A stretch of 64,000 nucleotides of DNA from Clostridium manihotivorum (lineage in GTDB: Bacteria > Bacillota > Clostridia > Clostridiales > Clostridiaceae), in the NCBI RefSeq assembly GCF_004015185.1, contig NZ_CP025746.1, positions 1,567,776 through 1,631,775 of the forward strand, read 5' to 3'. Each line of letters starts with the position of its first letter. Position 1 is the first letter of the stretch. This document shows positions 55,841-64,000 of this stretch, piece after piece. The notes under the pieces are model-generated. The model was not told where the DNA came from. It saw only the letters and a list, made by a program, of their open reading frames with translations, and did no database searches. A program made the position numbers and the translations under genes.

Positions 55841-56764
55841 ATGTTTAAATACACATTAAAGAGAATTGCTATAAGTTTACTTACTATATTTATAGTAATT
55901 ACTGCAACGTTCTTTTTAATAAGAGCAATACCAGGGGGACCATTTACTGGAGAAAAGAAATTAGCACCTTCTATACTTGAGAACTTGAATAAGAAATTTG
56001 GATTAAACAAGCCTCTAGGACAACAATATACAACATATGTTAGTACTATTATTACTAAAGGTGACTTGGGGCCTTCAATGCAATATGAAGGAACAACAGT
56101 TAATGATGTTATTAAGAAGTTCTTTCCTGTTTCAGCTAGATTAGGATTGGCTTCAGTATTATTTTCTTTAGTATTTGGTGTACTACTTGGTATATTATCT
56201 GCCTTAAAGGAAAATAAATGGCAGGATAGAGTATCTATGGTTATATCAACTATAGGTGTAACGGTTCCTAGCTTTGTAATGGCTACACTTTTAACTTATT
56301 TCTTTGCTATAAAATTTAAAATATTCCCAGCTATAGGGTTAAAAACACCAGCTTCTTATATTTTACCTACTATAGCTTTAGGTGGATACTCAATGGCTTT
56401 CGTTTCTAGATTATCAAGGTCAAGCTTAGTAGAAGTTCTAAGACAAGACTTTATAAGAGTTGCAAAAGCAAAGGGGTTATCACAAAGAGTGGTAATAAGC
56501 AAACACGCGCTAAGAAATTCAATGATTCCAATAATTACTTATGTAGGACCACTTTTAGCATCAGTACTTACAGGAAGCTTTGTGGTTGAATCAATATTTG
56601 GAATACCTGGACTAGGAAGAGAGTTTGTTACAAGTATTGGTAACAGAGATTATACTTTGATTATGGGATTAACCATTTTCTACTGTGCATTCCTAGTATT
56701 ATGTAATTTAATTGTTGATATTTTATATGGATTTGTAGATCCTAGAATTAAAATACAAGATTAG
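55841..56764 (+). CDS. oppB: Oligopeptide ABC transporter permease OppB
   Basis: Inner-membrane permease, 307 residues, six hydrophobic helices, with the cytoplasmic EAA loop (DFIRVAKAKGLSQRVVISKHALRNSMIPIITYVGPL) that contacts the ATPases. The N-terminus MFKYTLKRIAISLLTIFIVI fits the family. The ATG follows AAAGGGGGACTTAAAAA. It is the first gene of a complete opp operon; the promoter is about 200 bases upstream. Confidence 0.95.
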   Translation: MFKYTLKRIAISLLTIFIVITATFFLIRAIPGGPFTGEKKLAPSILENLNKKFGLNKPLGQQYTTYVSTIITKGDLGPSMQYEGTTVNDVIKKFFPVSARLGLASVLFSLVFGVLLGILSALKENKWQDRVSMVISTIGVTVPSFVMATLLTYFFAIKFKIFPAIGLKTPASYILPTIALGGYSMAFVSRLSRSSLVEVLRQDFIRVAKAKGLSQRVVISKHALRNSMIPIITYVGPLLASVLTGSFVVESIFGIPGLGREFVTSIGNRDYTLIMGLTIFYCAFLVLCNLIVDILYGFVDPRIKIQD

Positions 56765-56779
56765 TGGAGGCGTGGAATA

Positions 56780-57697
56780 ATGGAATTTACGAAGGATCTA
56801 TTTGAATTAGTTCCAGATAATGAAAAAGATAAAGAAGGTGTTGCAAGACCTTCGATGACATATTTGCAAGATGCTTGGAGAAGATTAAAGCAAAATAGGT
56901 TAGCTCTAATGGGTCTAATTGTAATTATACTTATGACACTACTAGCTATATTTGCTCCGATGTTTTCACCTTATGATTATTCAACACAGAATTTTAGTAT
57001 AGCAAATCAAGGGCCAAGCATGCACCATTTCTTCGGAACTGATAAGTTCGGAAGAGATATTTTCACTAGAGTTGCATATGGTGCAAGAATTTCTTTAACA
57101 GTTGCATTTGTTGCCAGTGCACTTAATGTAATAATAGGAATTATATATGGTGGAATTTCAGGATACTTTGGCGGCTGGGTAGATATGGTAATGATGAGAA
57201 TAGTAGATATACTAAACTCAATACCTATGCTAATATATGTAATACTTATAAGTGTTGCTTTAGGTTCAAGAGATATAAAAGGTATAATAATAGCAATGAC
57301 TATATCAATGTGGACCACAATGGCCAGAATTGTTAGAGGTCAGATATTAACTTTAAAAGAACAAGAATTTGTATTAGCTGCTAAGACACTTGGTGTTAAG
57401 CCATTTAGTATAATATTTAGACATCTTATACCAAACAGTATGGGTTCTATAATAGTAACTTTAACTTTAGCAATACCAGAAGCTATTTTTACTGAATCTT
57501 TCTTAAGCTTCGTAGGTGTAGGTATATCTGCACCTAAGGCTTCATGGGGTACCCTAGCATCTGAAGCTGTTGAAATGATGAGAACTCATCCATCACAATT
57601 AATTATTCCTTCTTTAGCAATTTGTATAACTGTTTTTGCGTTTAATATGCTTGGTGATGGTTTAAGAGATGCCTTAGACCCTAAGATGAGAAAGTAG
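56780..57697 (+). CDS. oppC: Oligopeptide ABC transporter permease OppC
   Basis: Second permease, 305 residues, with a cytoplasmic N-terminal tail (the OppC_N region, SMTYLQDAWRRLKQNRLALMGLI), six helices and the EAA-like loop EFVLAAKTLGVKPFSIIFRHLIPNSMGSI. The ATG follows GTGGAGGCGTGGAATA, 15 bases after oppB. It forms a heterodimeric pore with OppB. Confidence 0.95.
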   Translation: MEFTKDLFELVPDNEKDKEGVARPSMTYLQDAWRRLKQNRLALMGLIVIILMTLLAIFAPMFSPYDYSTQNFSIANQGPSMHHFFGTDKFGRDIFTRVAYGARISLTVAFVASALNVIIGIIYGGISGYFGGWVDMVMMRIVDILNSIPMLIYVILISVALGSRDIKGIIIAMTISMWTTMARIVRGQILTLKEQEFVLAAKTLGVKPFSIIFRHLIPNSMGSIIVTLTLAIPEAIFTESFLSFVGVGISAPKASWGTLASEAVEMMRTHPSQLIIPSLAICITVFAFNMLGDGLRDALDPKMRK

Positions 57698-57709
57698 GAG
57701 GAAAAAATA

Positions 57710-58750
57710 ATGCATGAAAAAATACTTGAAATAAAGGATTTACATACTTCTTTCTACACACACGTTGGAGAAGTTAAGGCAGTGAGAGGGGTATCTTTTC
57801 ATTTAAACAAAGGAGAAGTACTTGGAATCGTAGGTGAATCAGGTAGTGGTAAGAGTATCACAATGATGAGCATTATGAGATTACTTGCTGAAAGTGGTAA
57901 GGTAAAAGAAGGTAAAGTTGTTTTTAATGGTGAAGAAATAAGTAGCTTTACAGATAAAGAAATGGAAAAAATAAGAGGAAATGAGATAAGCATGATCTTC
58001 CAAGATCCTATGACTTCATTAAATCCTGTTTTGACTGTTGGCGACCAACTTATGGAACCATTAAAGAAGCATCTTAAGATTACTGGTGAAGAAGCTAAAA
58101 AGAAAGCAGTTGAGATGCTTAGTTTAGTTGGGATACCAAGTCCAGAAAAAAGACTTAGCCAATATCCACATGAATTTTCAGGTGGTATGAGACAAAGAGT
58201 TATGATAGCTATGTCTCTTATATGTAATCCTAAACTTATAATAGCAGATGAACCAACAACAGCGTTGGACGTTACTATTCAAGCACAGATACTTGAATTA
58301 CTAAAAGAATTAAAAGATAAGTTGAATACATCTATAATAATAATAACTCATGATCTAGGTGTTGTTGCAGATATATGTAATAGAATAAATGTAATGTATG
58401 GTGGAGTAGTAGTAGAAAGCGGAACTACAAAAGATATTTTCTACAAGTCAAGACATCCATATACATGGGGACTTTTAAATAGTGTTCCTAATCCAAAGTT
58501 AGACACTAAAGAAAGATTAAAGCCTATAGAAGGAACGCCGCCAGATTTATTAAATCCTCCTAAGGGTTGTCCTTTTGCTCCTAGATGTCAGTATGCTATG
58601 AAGGTTTGCATGGAGGCTATGCCAGAGAAGTTTAGTATATCAGAAAATCATCATTCATCATGCTGGTTAAACCATCCAATGGCGCCAAAGGTTGAAAGAA
58701 AGTTGCCTGATGATACAATAGAAGAATCTCCAAAAGGCACAGGGAGGTAA
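57710..58750 (+). CDS. oppD: Oligopeptide ABC transporter ATPase OppD
   Basis: ATPase subunit of 346 residues. Walker A is GESGSGKS, the signature is [19 protein letters not shown], and Walker B is [14 protein letters not shown]. The C-terminal oligopeptide-transporter domain has the cysteine-rich segment [18 protein letters not shown], which can hold an iron-sulphur cluster. The ATG follows AGTAGGAGGAAAAATA. Confidence 0.96.
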   Translation: MHEKILEIKDLHTSFYTHVGEVKAVRGVSFHLNKGEVLGIVGESGSGKSITMMSIMRLLAESGKVKEGKVVFNGEEISSFTDKEMEKIRGNEISMIFQDPMTSLNPVLTVGDQLMEPLKKHLKITGEEAKKKAVEMLSLVGIPSPEKRLSQYPHEFSGGMRQRVMIAMSLICNPKLIIADEPTTALDVTIQAQILELLKELKDKLNTSIIIITHDLGVVADICNRINVMYGGVVVESGTTKDIFYKSRHPYTWGLLNSVPNPKLDTKERLKPIEGTPPDLLNPPKGCPFAPRCQYAMKVCMEAMPEKFSISENHHSSCWLNHPMAPKVERKLPDDTIEESPKGTGR

Positions 58751-59734
58751 TTGGATAAAATGGAAGATAAAATATTATTAGAAGTTAAGAATTTAAAGAA
58801 ATATTTCCCTATAAAAAAGGGTATACTAGGTACGCAGATATCTAATGTAAAAGCAGTAGATGATGTTTCTTTTAGTATAAAAAAAGGTGAAACTTTAGGT
58901 TTCGTAGGAGAATCTGGTTGTGGTAAAACTACAACTGGAAGAACCATAATTAAATTATATGAGCCAACAGAAGGTCAAATAATTTATGATGGTCAAGATA
59001 TAGCAAAGTTATCTCCTAGACATATGTTACCATACAGAAAAAAAATGCAGATGATATTCCAAGATCCATATGCATCACTAGATCCTAGAATGACTGTTGG
59101 GGATATAATAGGTGAAGCTATAGATGCTCAAAAGCTTTTAGGAAAAGGTGAAAGAAATGATAAAATCACTTACCTTTTGAAAAAAGTAGGACTTAACGGA
59201 GATCATGGTTCAAGATATCCACATGAATTTTCTGGTGGTCAAAGACAAAGAATAGGAATAGCTAGAGCTCTAGCTGTTGATCCAGAATTTATAGTTTGTG
59301 ATGAGCCTATATCAGCATTAGACGTTTCAATACAGGCTCAAGTTGTAAATATGCTTGAAGACTTACAGCATGACTTAGGGTTAACTTATTTATTCATAGC
59401 TCATGACTTATCAATGGTTAAGCATATTTCAAATAGAATAGGAGTTATGTACCTAGGTCACTTAGTTGAAATAGGTGAAAGTAATGAACTTTATAGCAAG
59501 CCATTACATCCATACACTCAAGCTTTGTTATCTGCTATCCCAATACCGGACCCAGATATGGCAAGCAAGAATAAGAGAATCGTATTGCAAGGTGAAACAC
59601 CTTCTCCAATTGATCCTCCAGTTGGATGTAGATTTAAAGACAGATGTAAATATGCTAAGCCTATATGCTCACAAGTTACACCATTATTAAAGGAAGTAGG
59701 CAAAGATCATTCTGTTGCATGTCACTTATATTAA
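58751..59734 (+). CDS. oppF: Oligopeptide ABC transporter ATPase OppF
   Basis: Second ATPase, 327 residues, pairing with OppD. Walker A is GESGCGKT, the signature is [19 protein letters not shown] and Walker B is [14 protein letters not shown]. The C-terminal cysteine motif [18 protein letters not shown] is also present. A TTG at 58751 lies three bases after GGGAGG; the alternative ATG at 58760 is 12 bases away, so the exact start is uncertain by three codons. It directly follows the oppD stop codon. Confidence 0.94.
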   Translation: MDKMEDKILLEVKNLKKYFPIKKGILGTQISNVKAVDDVSFSIKKGETLGFVGESGCGKTTTGRTIIKLYEPTEGQIIYDGQDIAKLSPRHMLPYRKKMQMIFQDPYASLDPRMTVGDIIGEAIDAQKLLGKGERNDKITYLLKKVGLNGDHGSRYPHEFSGGQRQRIGIARALAVDPEFIVCDEPISALDVSIQAQVVNMLEDLQHDLGLTYLFIAHDLSMVKHISNRIGVMYLGHLVEIGESNELYSKPLHPYTQALLSAIPIPDPDMASKNKRIVLQGETPSPIDPPVGCRFKDRCKYAKPICSQVTPLLKEVGKDHSVACHLY

Positions 59735-59791
59735 AAAGGTATAAATTAATTTAAATAAATTATACAAATTTCCTAATAAGGGGGTAAAATA

Positions 59792-61450
59792 ATGTTAAAA
59801 AGAAATAAAATGAAAGTTCTTTCATTAATTCTTGCTACTCTAGTAGTAGGAACAACTTTTGTAGGCTGTGGAAAGAAAGATGAAGCTTCTTCAACAGCAA
59901 AGGTTGATCAGGTTATAAAGTATAACCTTGGGGCTCAACCAAAGACAATAGATCCAGGCTTAAACAACTCAGTTGAAGGTGGAATTGTTGATGTTAATGC
60001 ATTCGAAGGTTTAGAAAACGTAGATGCTAACAACAAGGTTACACCAGGTGTTGCTGAGAAATATGATGTTTCAAGCGACAGTCTAAAATATACTTTCCAT
60101 TTAAGAAAAGACGCTAAATGGTCAGATGGTAAGGGCGTTACAGCTAACGATTTTTACTACGCTTGGTCTAGAGCTTTAGCTCCAGAAACTGCTTCTGATT
60201 ATGCTTATCAATTATTCTATATAAAGAATGGTGAAGCATACAACGGTGGTAAGGCTAAGGTTGAAGATTTAGGTGTAAAAGTAGTTGACGACTATACACT
60301 AGAAGTTACTTTAGAAGCACCAACAGCATACTTCTTATCATTAACTGCATTCCCAACTTACTTCCCAGTAAGAAAGGATATAGTTGATGCTAATAAAGAA
60401 GGTTGGGCAAATGATGCTAAGACATTTGTAAGTAATGGAGCATATAAAATGTCTGAATATGCTCAAAAAGATCATATGACATTTGTTAAGAATGATAACT
60501 ATTGGGATAAGTCAAACATTAAGCTTGATAAAATCCAATATACAATGTTAGACAATGAAACAGCTGCATTAAATGCATTCGAAGCTGGAGATATAGATGC
60601 AACAGACTTACTACCAGCAGAGCAAAAGCAAAGCTTAATCAAAGATGGTAAGGCTAAGGTATATCCATATCTAGGAACTTACTACTATGCAATAAATGTA
60701 TCAGGTAAAAATGTTGCTCCTGATGTTGCAAAAGCTCTAGGCAATGTTAATGTAAGAAAAGCTTTAAGTTTAGCTATAGATAGAACTGCTATAGTTGAGA
60801 ATGTAACAAAGGGTGGAGAGCTTCCAGCTACAAGTTATGTTCCTAAGGGGATAGTAGACAGTGCTGCTAAAGAATTTAAGAATAAGGATTATATAAAGAC
60901 TACAGCTGATGTTGATGCTGCTAAGAAGTTACTTGCTGATGCTGGATATCCAGAAGGTAAGGGATTCCCTAAACTTGAGATTAAGTACAACACTGGTCAA
61001 GGTCACCAAAACATAGCTCAAGCTATACAAGATATGTGGAAGAAGAATTTAGGAATAGACGTACAATTAGTTAATGAGGAAAGAAAAGTTCAATTAGACG
61101 ATTTAACTAAGCATAACTTTGCTGTATGTAGAACATCTTGGATCGCTGACTACAATGACCCTATGACATTCTTAGATATGTACTATACTAACGGTGGTAA
61201 CAACAATCCAGGTTACACAAATCCTGATTACGACAAGTTAGTAGATGCGGCTAAGAAAGAAACTGATCCTGCTAAGAGAACTGATGATCTTCATAAGATT
61301 GAAGATATAATAATGACAGATGTACCAGTAATTCCAATATACTACTACACTAATGTTCTTGCACTTAAGAACAATATAAAAGATGTTCAAAAGTCTCCAT
61401 TAGGATTCGTATACTTCAGAAATACAGTTGTAGAAGCTGCTGAAAAATAA
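59792..61450 (+). CDS. oppA: Oligopeptide-binding lipoprotein OppA
   Basis: Extracellular peptide-binding protein, 552 residues. The signal peptide ends in a lipobox with Cys26 (FVGC-GKKDE), so it is lipid-anchored. The SBP_bac_5 domain is clear: KYTFHLRKDAKWSDGKGVTANDFYYAWSRAL and VRKALSLAIDRTAI. The strong AGGGGGTAAAATA site and the high share of frequent codons suggest heavy expression. It is the last gene of the operon, followed by a terminator. Confidence 0.95.
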   Translation: MLKRNKMKVLSLILATLVVGTTFVGCGKKDEASSTAKVDQVIKYNLGAQPKTIDPGLNNSVEGGIVDVNAFEGLENVDANNKVTPGVAEKYDVSSDSLKYTFHLRKDAKWSDGKGVTANDFYYAWSRALAPETASDYAYQLFYIKNGEAYNGGKAKVEDLGVKVVDDYTLEVTLEAPTAYFLSLTAFPTYFPVRKDIVDANKEGWANDAKTFVSNGAYKMSEYAQKDHMTFVKNDNYWDKSNIKLDKIQYTMLDNETAALNAFEAGDIDATDLLPAEQKQSLIKDGKAKVYPYLGTYYYAINVSGKNVAPDVAKALGNVNVRKALSLAIDRTAIVENVTKGGELPATSYVPKGIVDSAAKEFKNKDYIKTTADVDAAKKLLADAGYPEGKGFPKLEIKYNTGQGHQNIAQAIQDMWKKNLGIDVQLVNEERKVQLDDLTKHNFAVCRTSWIADYNDPMTFLDMYYTNGGNNNPGYTNPDYDKLVDAAKKETDPAKRTDDLHKIEDIIMTDVPVIPIYYYTNVLALKNNIKDVQKSPLGFVYFRNTVVEAAEK

Positions 61451-61483
61451 TAGAATCATATAATATATAAATATATATTATTT

Positions 61484-61513
61484 AAACTGCTGACAATTTG
61501 TCAGCAGTTTTTT
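61484..61513 (+). terminator. Terminator after oppA
   Basis: AAACTGCTGACA pairs with TGTCAGCAGTTT, followed by T. Confidence 0.92.
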
Positions 61514-61613
61514 ATTCTTCATAAAATTATACTTTAGATAGAGATGTAGACAAGTATTCGCAGATCGCTTAAATGTATATATAGGAGAAAGGGTATAGAA
61601 AGAAATAATATGT

Positions 61614-61664
61614 GGCATGCCAGATTTTTCTTATATACATTAGGAAAGGCAGATGCGAAAAAAG
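61614..61664 (+). repeat. Degenerate intergenic repeat, copy C
   Basis: GGCATGCCAGATTTTTCTT, TATACATTAGG, AAAGGCAGATGCG and an A-run. The block starts about 100 bases upstream, right after the oppA terminator (TTTATTCTTCATAAAATTAT). Confidence 0.6.
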
Positions 61665-61736
61665 TAAAGTTTTTAGTTATAGACTATTGCACAAAGTCTA
61701 AATTAATGGTATTATATCATTTGTAAGCGTTATTAT

Positions 61737-61812
61737 AGGGGTATAGCTCAACTGGTAGAGTGGCGGTCTCCAAAACCGTAGGTTGTGGGTTCGATCCCTA
61801 CTGCCCCTGCCA
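61737..61812 (+). tRNA. tRNA-Trp (CCA), copy 2
   Basis: Identical over 76 bases to the copy at 54891-54966, with different flanks, on the other side of the opp operon. Confidence 0.97.
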
Positions 61813-61832
61813 AACGTTAAATTGGTGTAAGA

Positions 61833-61878
61833 AGAAAAGGTCTCGAATATTTATTAATATTCGAGACCTTTTCTTTTT
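61833..61878 (+). terminator. Terminator of tRNA-Trp copy 2
   Basis: A perfect 19-bp stem with TATT loop (AGAAAAGGTCTCGAATATT and complement), ending in TTTTT. Confidence 0.93.
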
Positions 61879-62085
61879 ACTGCCAAGGAAATATGATTAG
61901 AATTTTTGTATTTATGCACAAATACTACAACAAGTGAGCAATAAATCTAAATTTCTTTTTCAATTTACAAATTATTTCAAATATGATATAATTAACGTTA
62001 TGTGAATATATGTAATTATTCTTAATAATTGTAATAATAATTAAGCTTATTAATAGATATTTAGTTTCAAATTTGGGGTGAAAAG

Positions 62086-62481
62086 ATGTATTATTATTTT
62101 AGGTATTATAGAAAAAAAGCTATTATAAGAAATATAATTAAAGGATACATCGGAGTTGACGAACTTACATACATGATGAGAGAGTACATGGATATTAATG
62201 AAAATATAGGTGTAGAAAATAAAATTTTAGTTCTTGATACCTCAAATTTAGAGCTTATAAAGTCTGAAGTAACTGATATGTATTGTGAGTTTTTGGTAAG
62301 TCTCTCAAAAGAAAAGTGGAGTATTTCTATAATAATATTACCTAAATCTATAATAGGAAGTTATCAGCTTAAGAAGTTTATTAAGAAGTCAGGAATTAAT
62401 CCTGTATTCGTAAATAATAATAAAGAAGCTATTAATGTAATCAAAGATTTTAGTAGAAATAAATACCAAAATTGTATTTAA
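62086..62481 (+). CDS. Hypothetical protein (131 aa)
   Basis: Not recognised. The protein is basic, with an aromatic-rich N-terminus (MYYYFRYYRKKAIIRNIIKGY) and an alpha/beta-like core: strands KILVLDTSNLEL, SISIIILPKSII and NPVFVNNNKEA separated by amphipathic helices, loosely recalling STAS or Rossmann-like folds. The ATG follows TTGGGGTGAAAAG. It is next to a spore-protein gene, so a sporulation role is possible, but nothing in the sequence proves it. Confidence 0.7.
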   Translation: MYYYFRYYRKKAIIRNIIKGYIGVDELTYMMREYMDINENIGVENKILVLDTSNLELIKSEVTDMYCEFLVSLSKEKWSISIIILPKSIIGSYQLKKFIKKSGINPVFVNNNKEAINVIKDFSRNKYQNCI

Positions 62482-62573
62482 TTAAATAGACTATAAATTT
62501 TCTTTGTGGTTAATATAATAGTGTAAACAGAAGTTGTTTACTAACCACTTCAAAACCAAAGGAGGAATGAGAT

Positions 62574-62771
62574 ATGTCAAGGTCAAGAAAATTAGTTCCT
62601 GAGGCGAGCCAAGGTTTATCAAAGTTTAAATCAGAAGTAGCAAGAGAACTAGGAATTCCATTAAGTGATTATAATGGAGATTTGACATCGAGACAATGTG
62701 GTTCCATCGGTGGAGAAATGGTGAAAAGAATGGTAGAGGAATACGAGGGCCACTTAACTACTAGATCATAA
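62574..62771 (+). CDS. Alpha/beta-type small acid-soluble spore protein
   Basis: A 65-residue DNA-binding protein of the spore core. The family hallmarks are the GPR protease cleavage region KFKSEVARELG near residues 17-27 and the C-terminal GSIGGEMVKRMVEEYEGHL. The start has an excellent site (AAAGGAGGAATGAGAT). It protects spore DNA from UV and heat damage and is degraded at germination. Expected regulation is by a forespore sigma factor. Confidence 0.95.
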   Translation: MSRSRKLVPEASQGLSKFKSEVARELGIPLSDYNGDLTSRQCGSIGGEMVKRMVEEYEGHLTTRS

Positions 62772-62841
62772 TCACAGTGGATTAAAATCTTTGCAGGTGA
62801 ATCGTAAGCAAAGTAATCTGACCTAAAAGGGAGGAGTTACT

Positions 62842-62871
62842 ATGGGTAATGATGTACCACCAGGAAGATAG
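62842..62871 (+). CDS. Micro-ORF MGNDVPPGR (9 aa)
   Basis: Nine codons and a TAG stop. The ATG is preceded by AAAAGGGAGGAGTTACT, one of the strongest ribosome binding sites in the window. A terminator follows 14 bases after the stop, and a small hairpin (CTTTGC/GCAAAG, 62789-62813) lies upstream. It could be a real peptide made with the spore-protein transcript, or a translated leader. I do not recognise the peptide. Confidence 0.4.
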   Translation: MGNDVPPGR

Positions 62872-62884
62872 TATTCTAATACCG

Positions 62885-62909
62885 GAGGCACAAGAAATTG
62901 TGCCTCTTT
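62885..62909 (+). terminator. Terminator after the micro-ORF
   Basis: GAGGCACAA and TTGTGCCTC form a perfect 9-bp stem with GAAA loop, followed by TTT. Confidence 0.85.
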
Positions 62910-62967
62910 AATATTTTATCAAGTTTTTTATTCTTCTTAAATTCTTATTAATAGGGAGGATTAATTT

Positions 62968-63186
62968 ATGAACTGGAAAAGAGGTATAGTTACTTTCGAC
63001 GATGGTTCAAGTTATGACAGCGAATTTTTGGTAAATGAAGAAGGACAGATTTATAATGTTAAGGTTTTTAAAAATGGAGAAGCCATAAAAGAAGTGGAGG
63101 CAGAAGAATTTGCAGAGAAGCTTGGAAAGAGTGTAGAAGATATTTATCCCTACAAAGCATCCTTTGGAGAAAATATATACAAGTAG
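62968..63186 (+). CDS. Hypothetical protein (72 aa)
   Basis: Not recognised. The protein is acidic and begins MNWKRGIVTFDDGSSYDSEFLVNEEG, with beta-strand character first and a helix later (VEAEEFAEKLGKSVEDIY). No cysteines, signal or membrane helix. The ATG follows TAGGGAGGATTAATTT, so it is probably a true gene. It lies between spore-related genes and an SbcD-like nuclease, with a terminator after it. Confidence 0.75.
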   Translation: MNWKRGIVTFDDGSSYDSEFLVNEEGQIYNVKVFKNGEAIKEVEAEEFAEKLGKSVEDIYPYKASFGENIYK

Positions 63187-63294
63187 AGGATTGTTGGTGT
63201 AAATCTTCGCTATGCCTATATTGTTTTATAACTATTGGTTATTGGTTTATATAAAGTTATATTTAATACGTTTAGATTATAAGTTTATCTACTT

Positions 63295-63320
63295 AAAAAG
63301 AGGCATAGCCTCTTTTTTTT
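63295..63320 (+). terminator. Terminator before the SbcD-like gene
   Basis: AAAAAGAGGC and GCCTCTTTTT form a 10-bp stem around ATA, followed by T. Confidence 0.9.
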
Positions 63321-63394
63321 AATTTTCATTTATGCTAAAATGAGAACAAAAGTTCGTTGTGTGTGATGATTAAGCTGTTTTTTTGGAGGAGCAT

Positions 63395-64000
63395 ATGAAT
63401 AAGATAAAAATATTGCATTGTAGTGATTTACACTTTGACACGCCTTTTTCAGACTTACCAATTGATGTGTCAGAGCAAAGAAAAGAAGAGCTTCAAGAAA
63501 CTTTTAGCTCAGTTATTGAACTTGCTAGTAAAGAGAGTGTAGATGCTGTTCTATTGGCAGGTGATATTTTTGATAACTTAAGAGTGAGAAAGAGTACGTT
63601 AGATTTTTTAAGAAAAAGATTTGAAAGTATCCCTAATATAGATATATTTATTTCTCCAGGAAATCACGACCCAATAAACAGTAGATCTTTTTATAAGATG
63701 ATAGACTGGCCGTCTAACGTTCACATATTTGATTCAGGGTTTAGCAGTTATGTAATTAAGGATAAAAATGTAGTAGTGTACGGAGCAGGCTTTACAACTA
63801 ACTATATTAAGAAGTCCATGCTTATGGATTTTAAAATCTTAGAAGAACATAAAAACTTTATAAAGTTAATGGTTCTTCATGGAGAAGTTGCTGCATCGAA
63901 TTCTTTAAACGAGTATAATCCAATAACTGTTGAAGATATAGGAAATTCTTCAATGAATTATGTAGCCCTAGGACATAAACATCAATTTTCAGAAATTAAG
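63395..64000 (+). CDS. SbcD-like DNA repair exonuclease (3' partial)
   Basis: The reading frame is open to the window edge: 202 codons are visible. It is a calcineurin-like metallophosphoesterase with the phosphodiesterase motifs CSDLHFD (residues 9-15), LAGDIFDN, SPGNHDP and LHGE. The order and spacing fit the YhaO/SbcD family of double-strand-end nucleases, which usually pair with an SMC-like YhaN or SbcC encoded next. That partner lies outside the window. The ATG follows TTTGGAGGAGCAT. Confidence 0.9.
   Translation, partial: MNKIKILHCSDLHFDTPFSDLPIDVSEQRKEELQETFSSVIELASKESVDAVLLAGDIFDNLRVRKSTLDFLRKRFESIPNIDIFISPGNHDPINSRSFYKMIDWPSNVHIFDSGFSSYVIKDKNVVVYGAGFTTNYIKKSMLMDFKILEEHKNFIKLMVLHGEVAASNSLNEYNPITVEDIGNSSMNYVALGHKHQFSEIK

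Noticed and set aside
54891..61812. Genomic island inserted at tRNA-Trp
   Set aside because: No integrase, no foreign codon use, and the enclosed genes are ordinary opp genes.

Overview
The window is AT-rich, has short intergenic gaps and mostly strong GGAGG-type ribosome binding sites. It carries sporulation genes (spoIID, spoIIQ, spoIIID, yyaC, an alpha/beta SASP), a clostridial-type thiolase promoter, ferredoxin-dependent 2-oxoacid oxidoreductase genes and SAM-I and FMN riboswitches. Together these point to an anaerobic endospore former of Clostridium sensu stricto or a close relative. No phage, plasmid, CRISPR or antibiotic-resistance genes are visible. The content is mostly core chromosome with two mobile elements.

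Layout. 1-7.5 kb: translation termination and nucleotide block (prmC fused to DUF1385, prfA, a membrane protein, ywlC, ywlE, rpiB, upp, dCMP deaminase, UDP-GlcNAc 2-epimerase). 7.9-9.1 kb: thlA with a near-consensus promoter. 10.1-16.8 kb: complete F1Fo ATP synthase operon atpIBEFHAGDC. 17.2-24.7 kb: the conserved ywmB-murA-spoIID-spoIIQ-spoIIID-mbl cell-wall and sporulation block, interrupted after murA by a frame-disrupted IS630-type element. 24.8-26.1 kb: yyaC and an unknown anchored protein. 26.4-27.1 kb: seven tRNA genes made by a tandem duplication (Tyr-Val-Thr-Tyr-Val-Thr-Tyr). 27.1-30.6 kb: SAM-I riboswitch and metK, with a group IIC intron inserted exactly after the metK terminator. 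30.6-36 kb: nagA, recD2, a ComFA-like protein and comFC.

36-37.3 kb: a large structured intergenic RNA that fits the raiA-motif noncoding RNA (between comFC and the hibernation factor gene), then hpf/raiA. 37.6-41.6 kb: secA and prfB, the latter read through a programmed +1 frameshift. 41.7-49.5 kb: an M28 peptidase, tex, an FMN riboswitch with ribU, and korAB. 49.5-52.6 kb (minus strand): tsaE-tsaB-rimI and an HD-GYP protein. 52.9-54.6 kb: a ZnuA-like protein that lost its metal ligands and a CBS/ACT protein. 54.9-61.8 kb: an oppBCDFA operon between two identical tRNA-Trp genes. 62-64 kb: a small sporulation-type cluster (SASP, a nine-residue micro-ORF with a perfect ribosome binding site, two unknown proteins) and the start of an SbcD-like nuclease.

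Most notable: the raiA-type RNA; a Shine-Dalgarno site held away from the metK start by a perfect hairpin; a start-stop ATG-TAG in front of atpF; the MGNDVPPGR micro-ORF; a near-palindrome over the thlA -35 box; a degenerate intergenic repeat family that tends to follow terminators; a 90-nt hairpin element at 51.2 kb. All calls are from reading the sequence; no database search was run.
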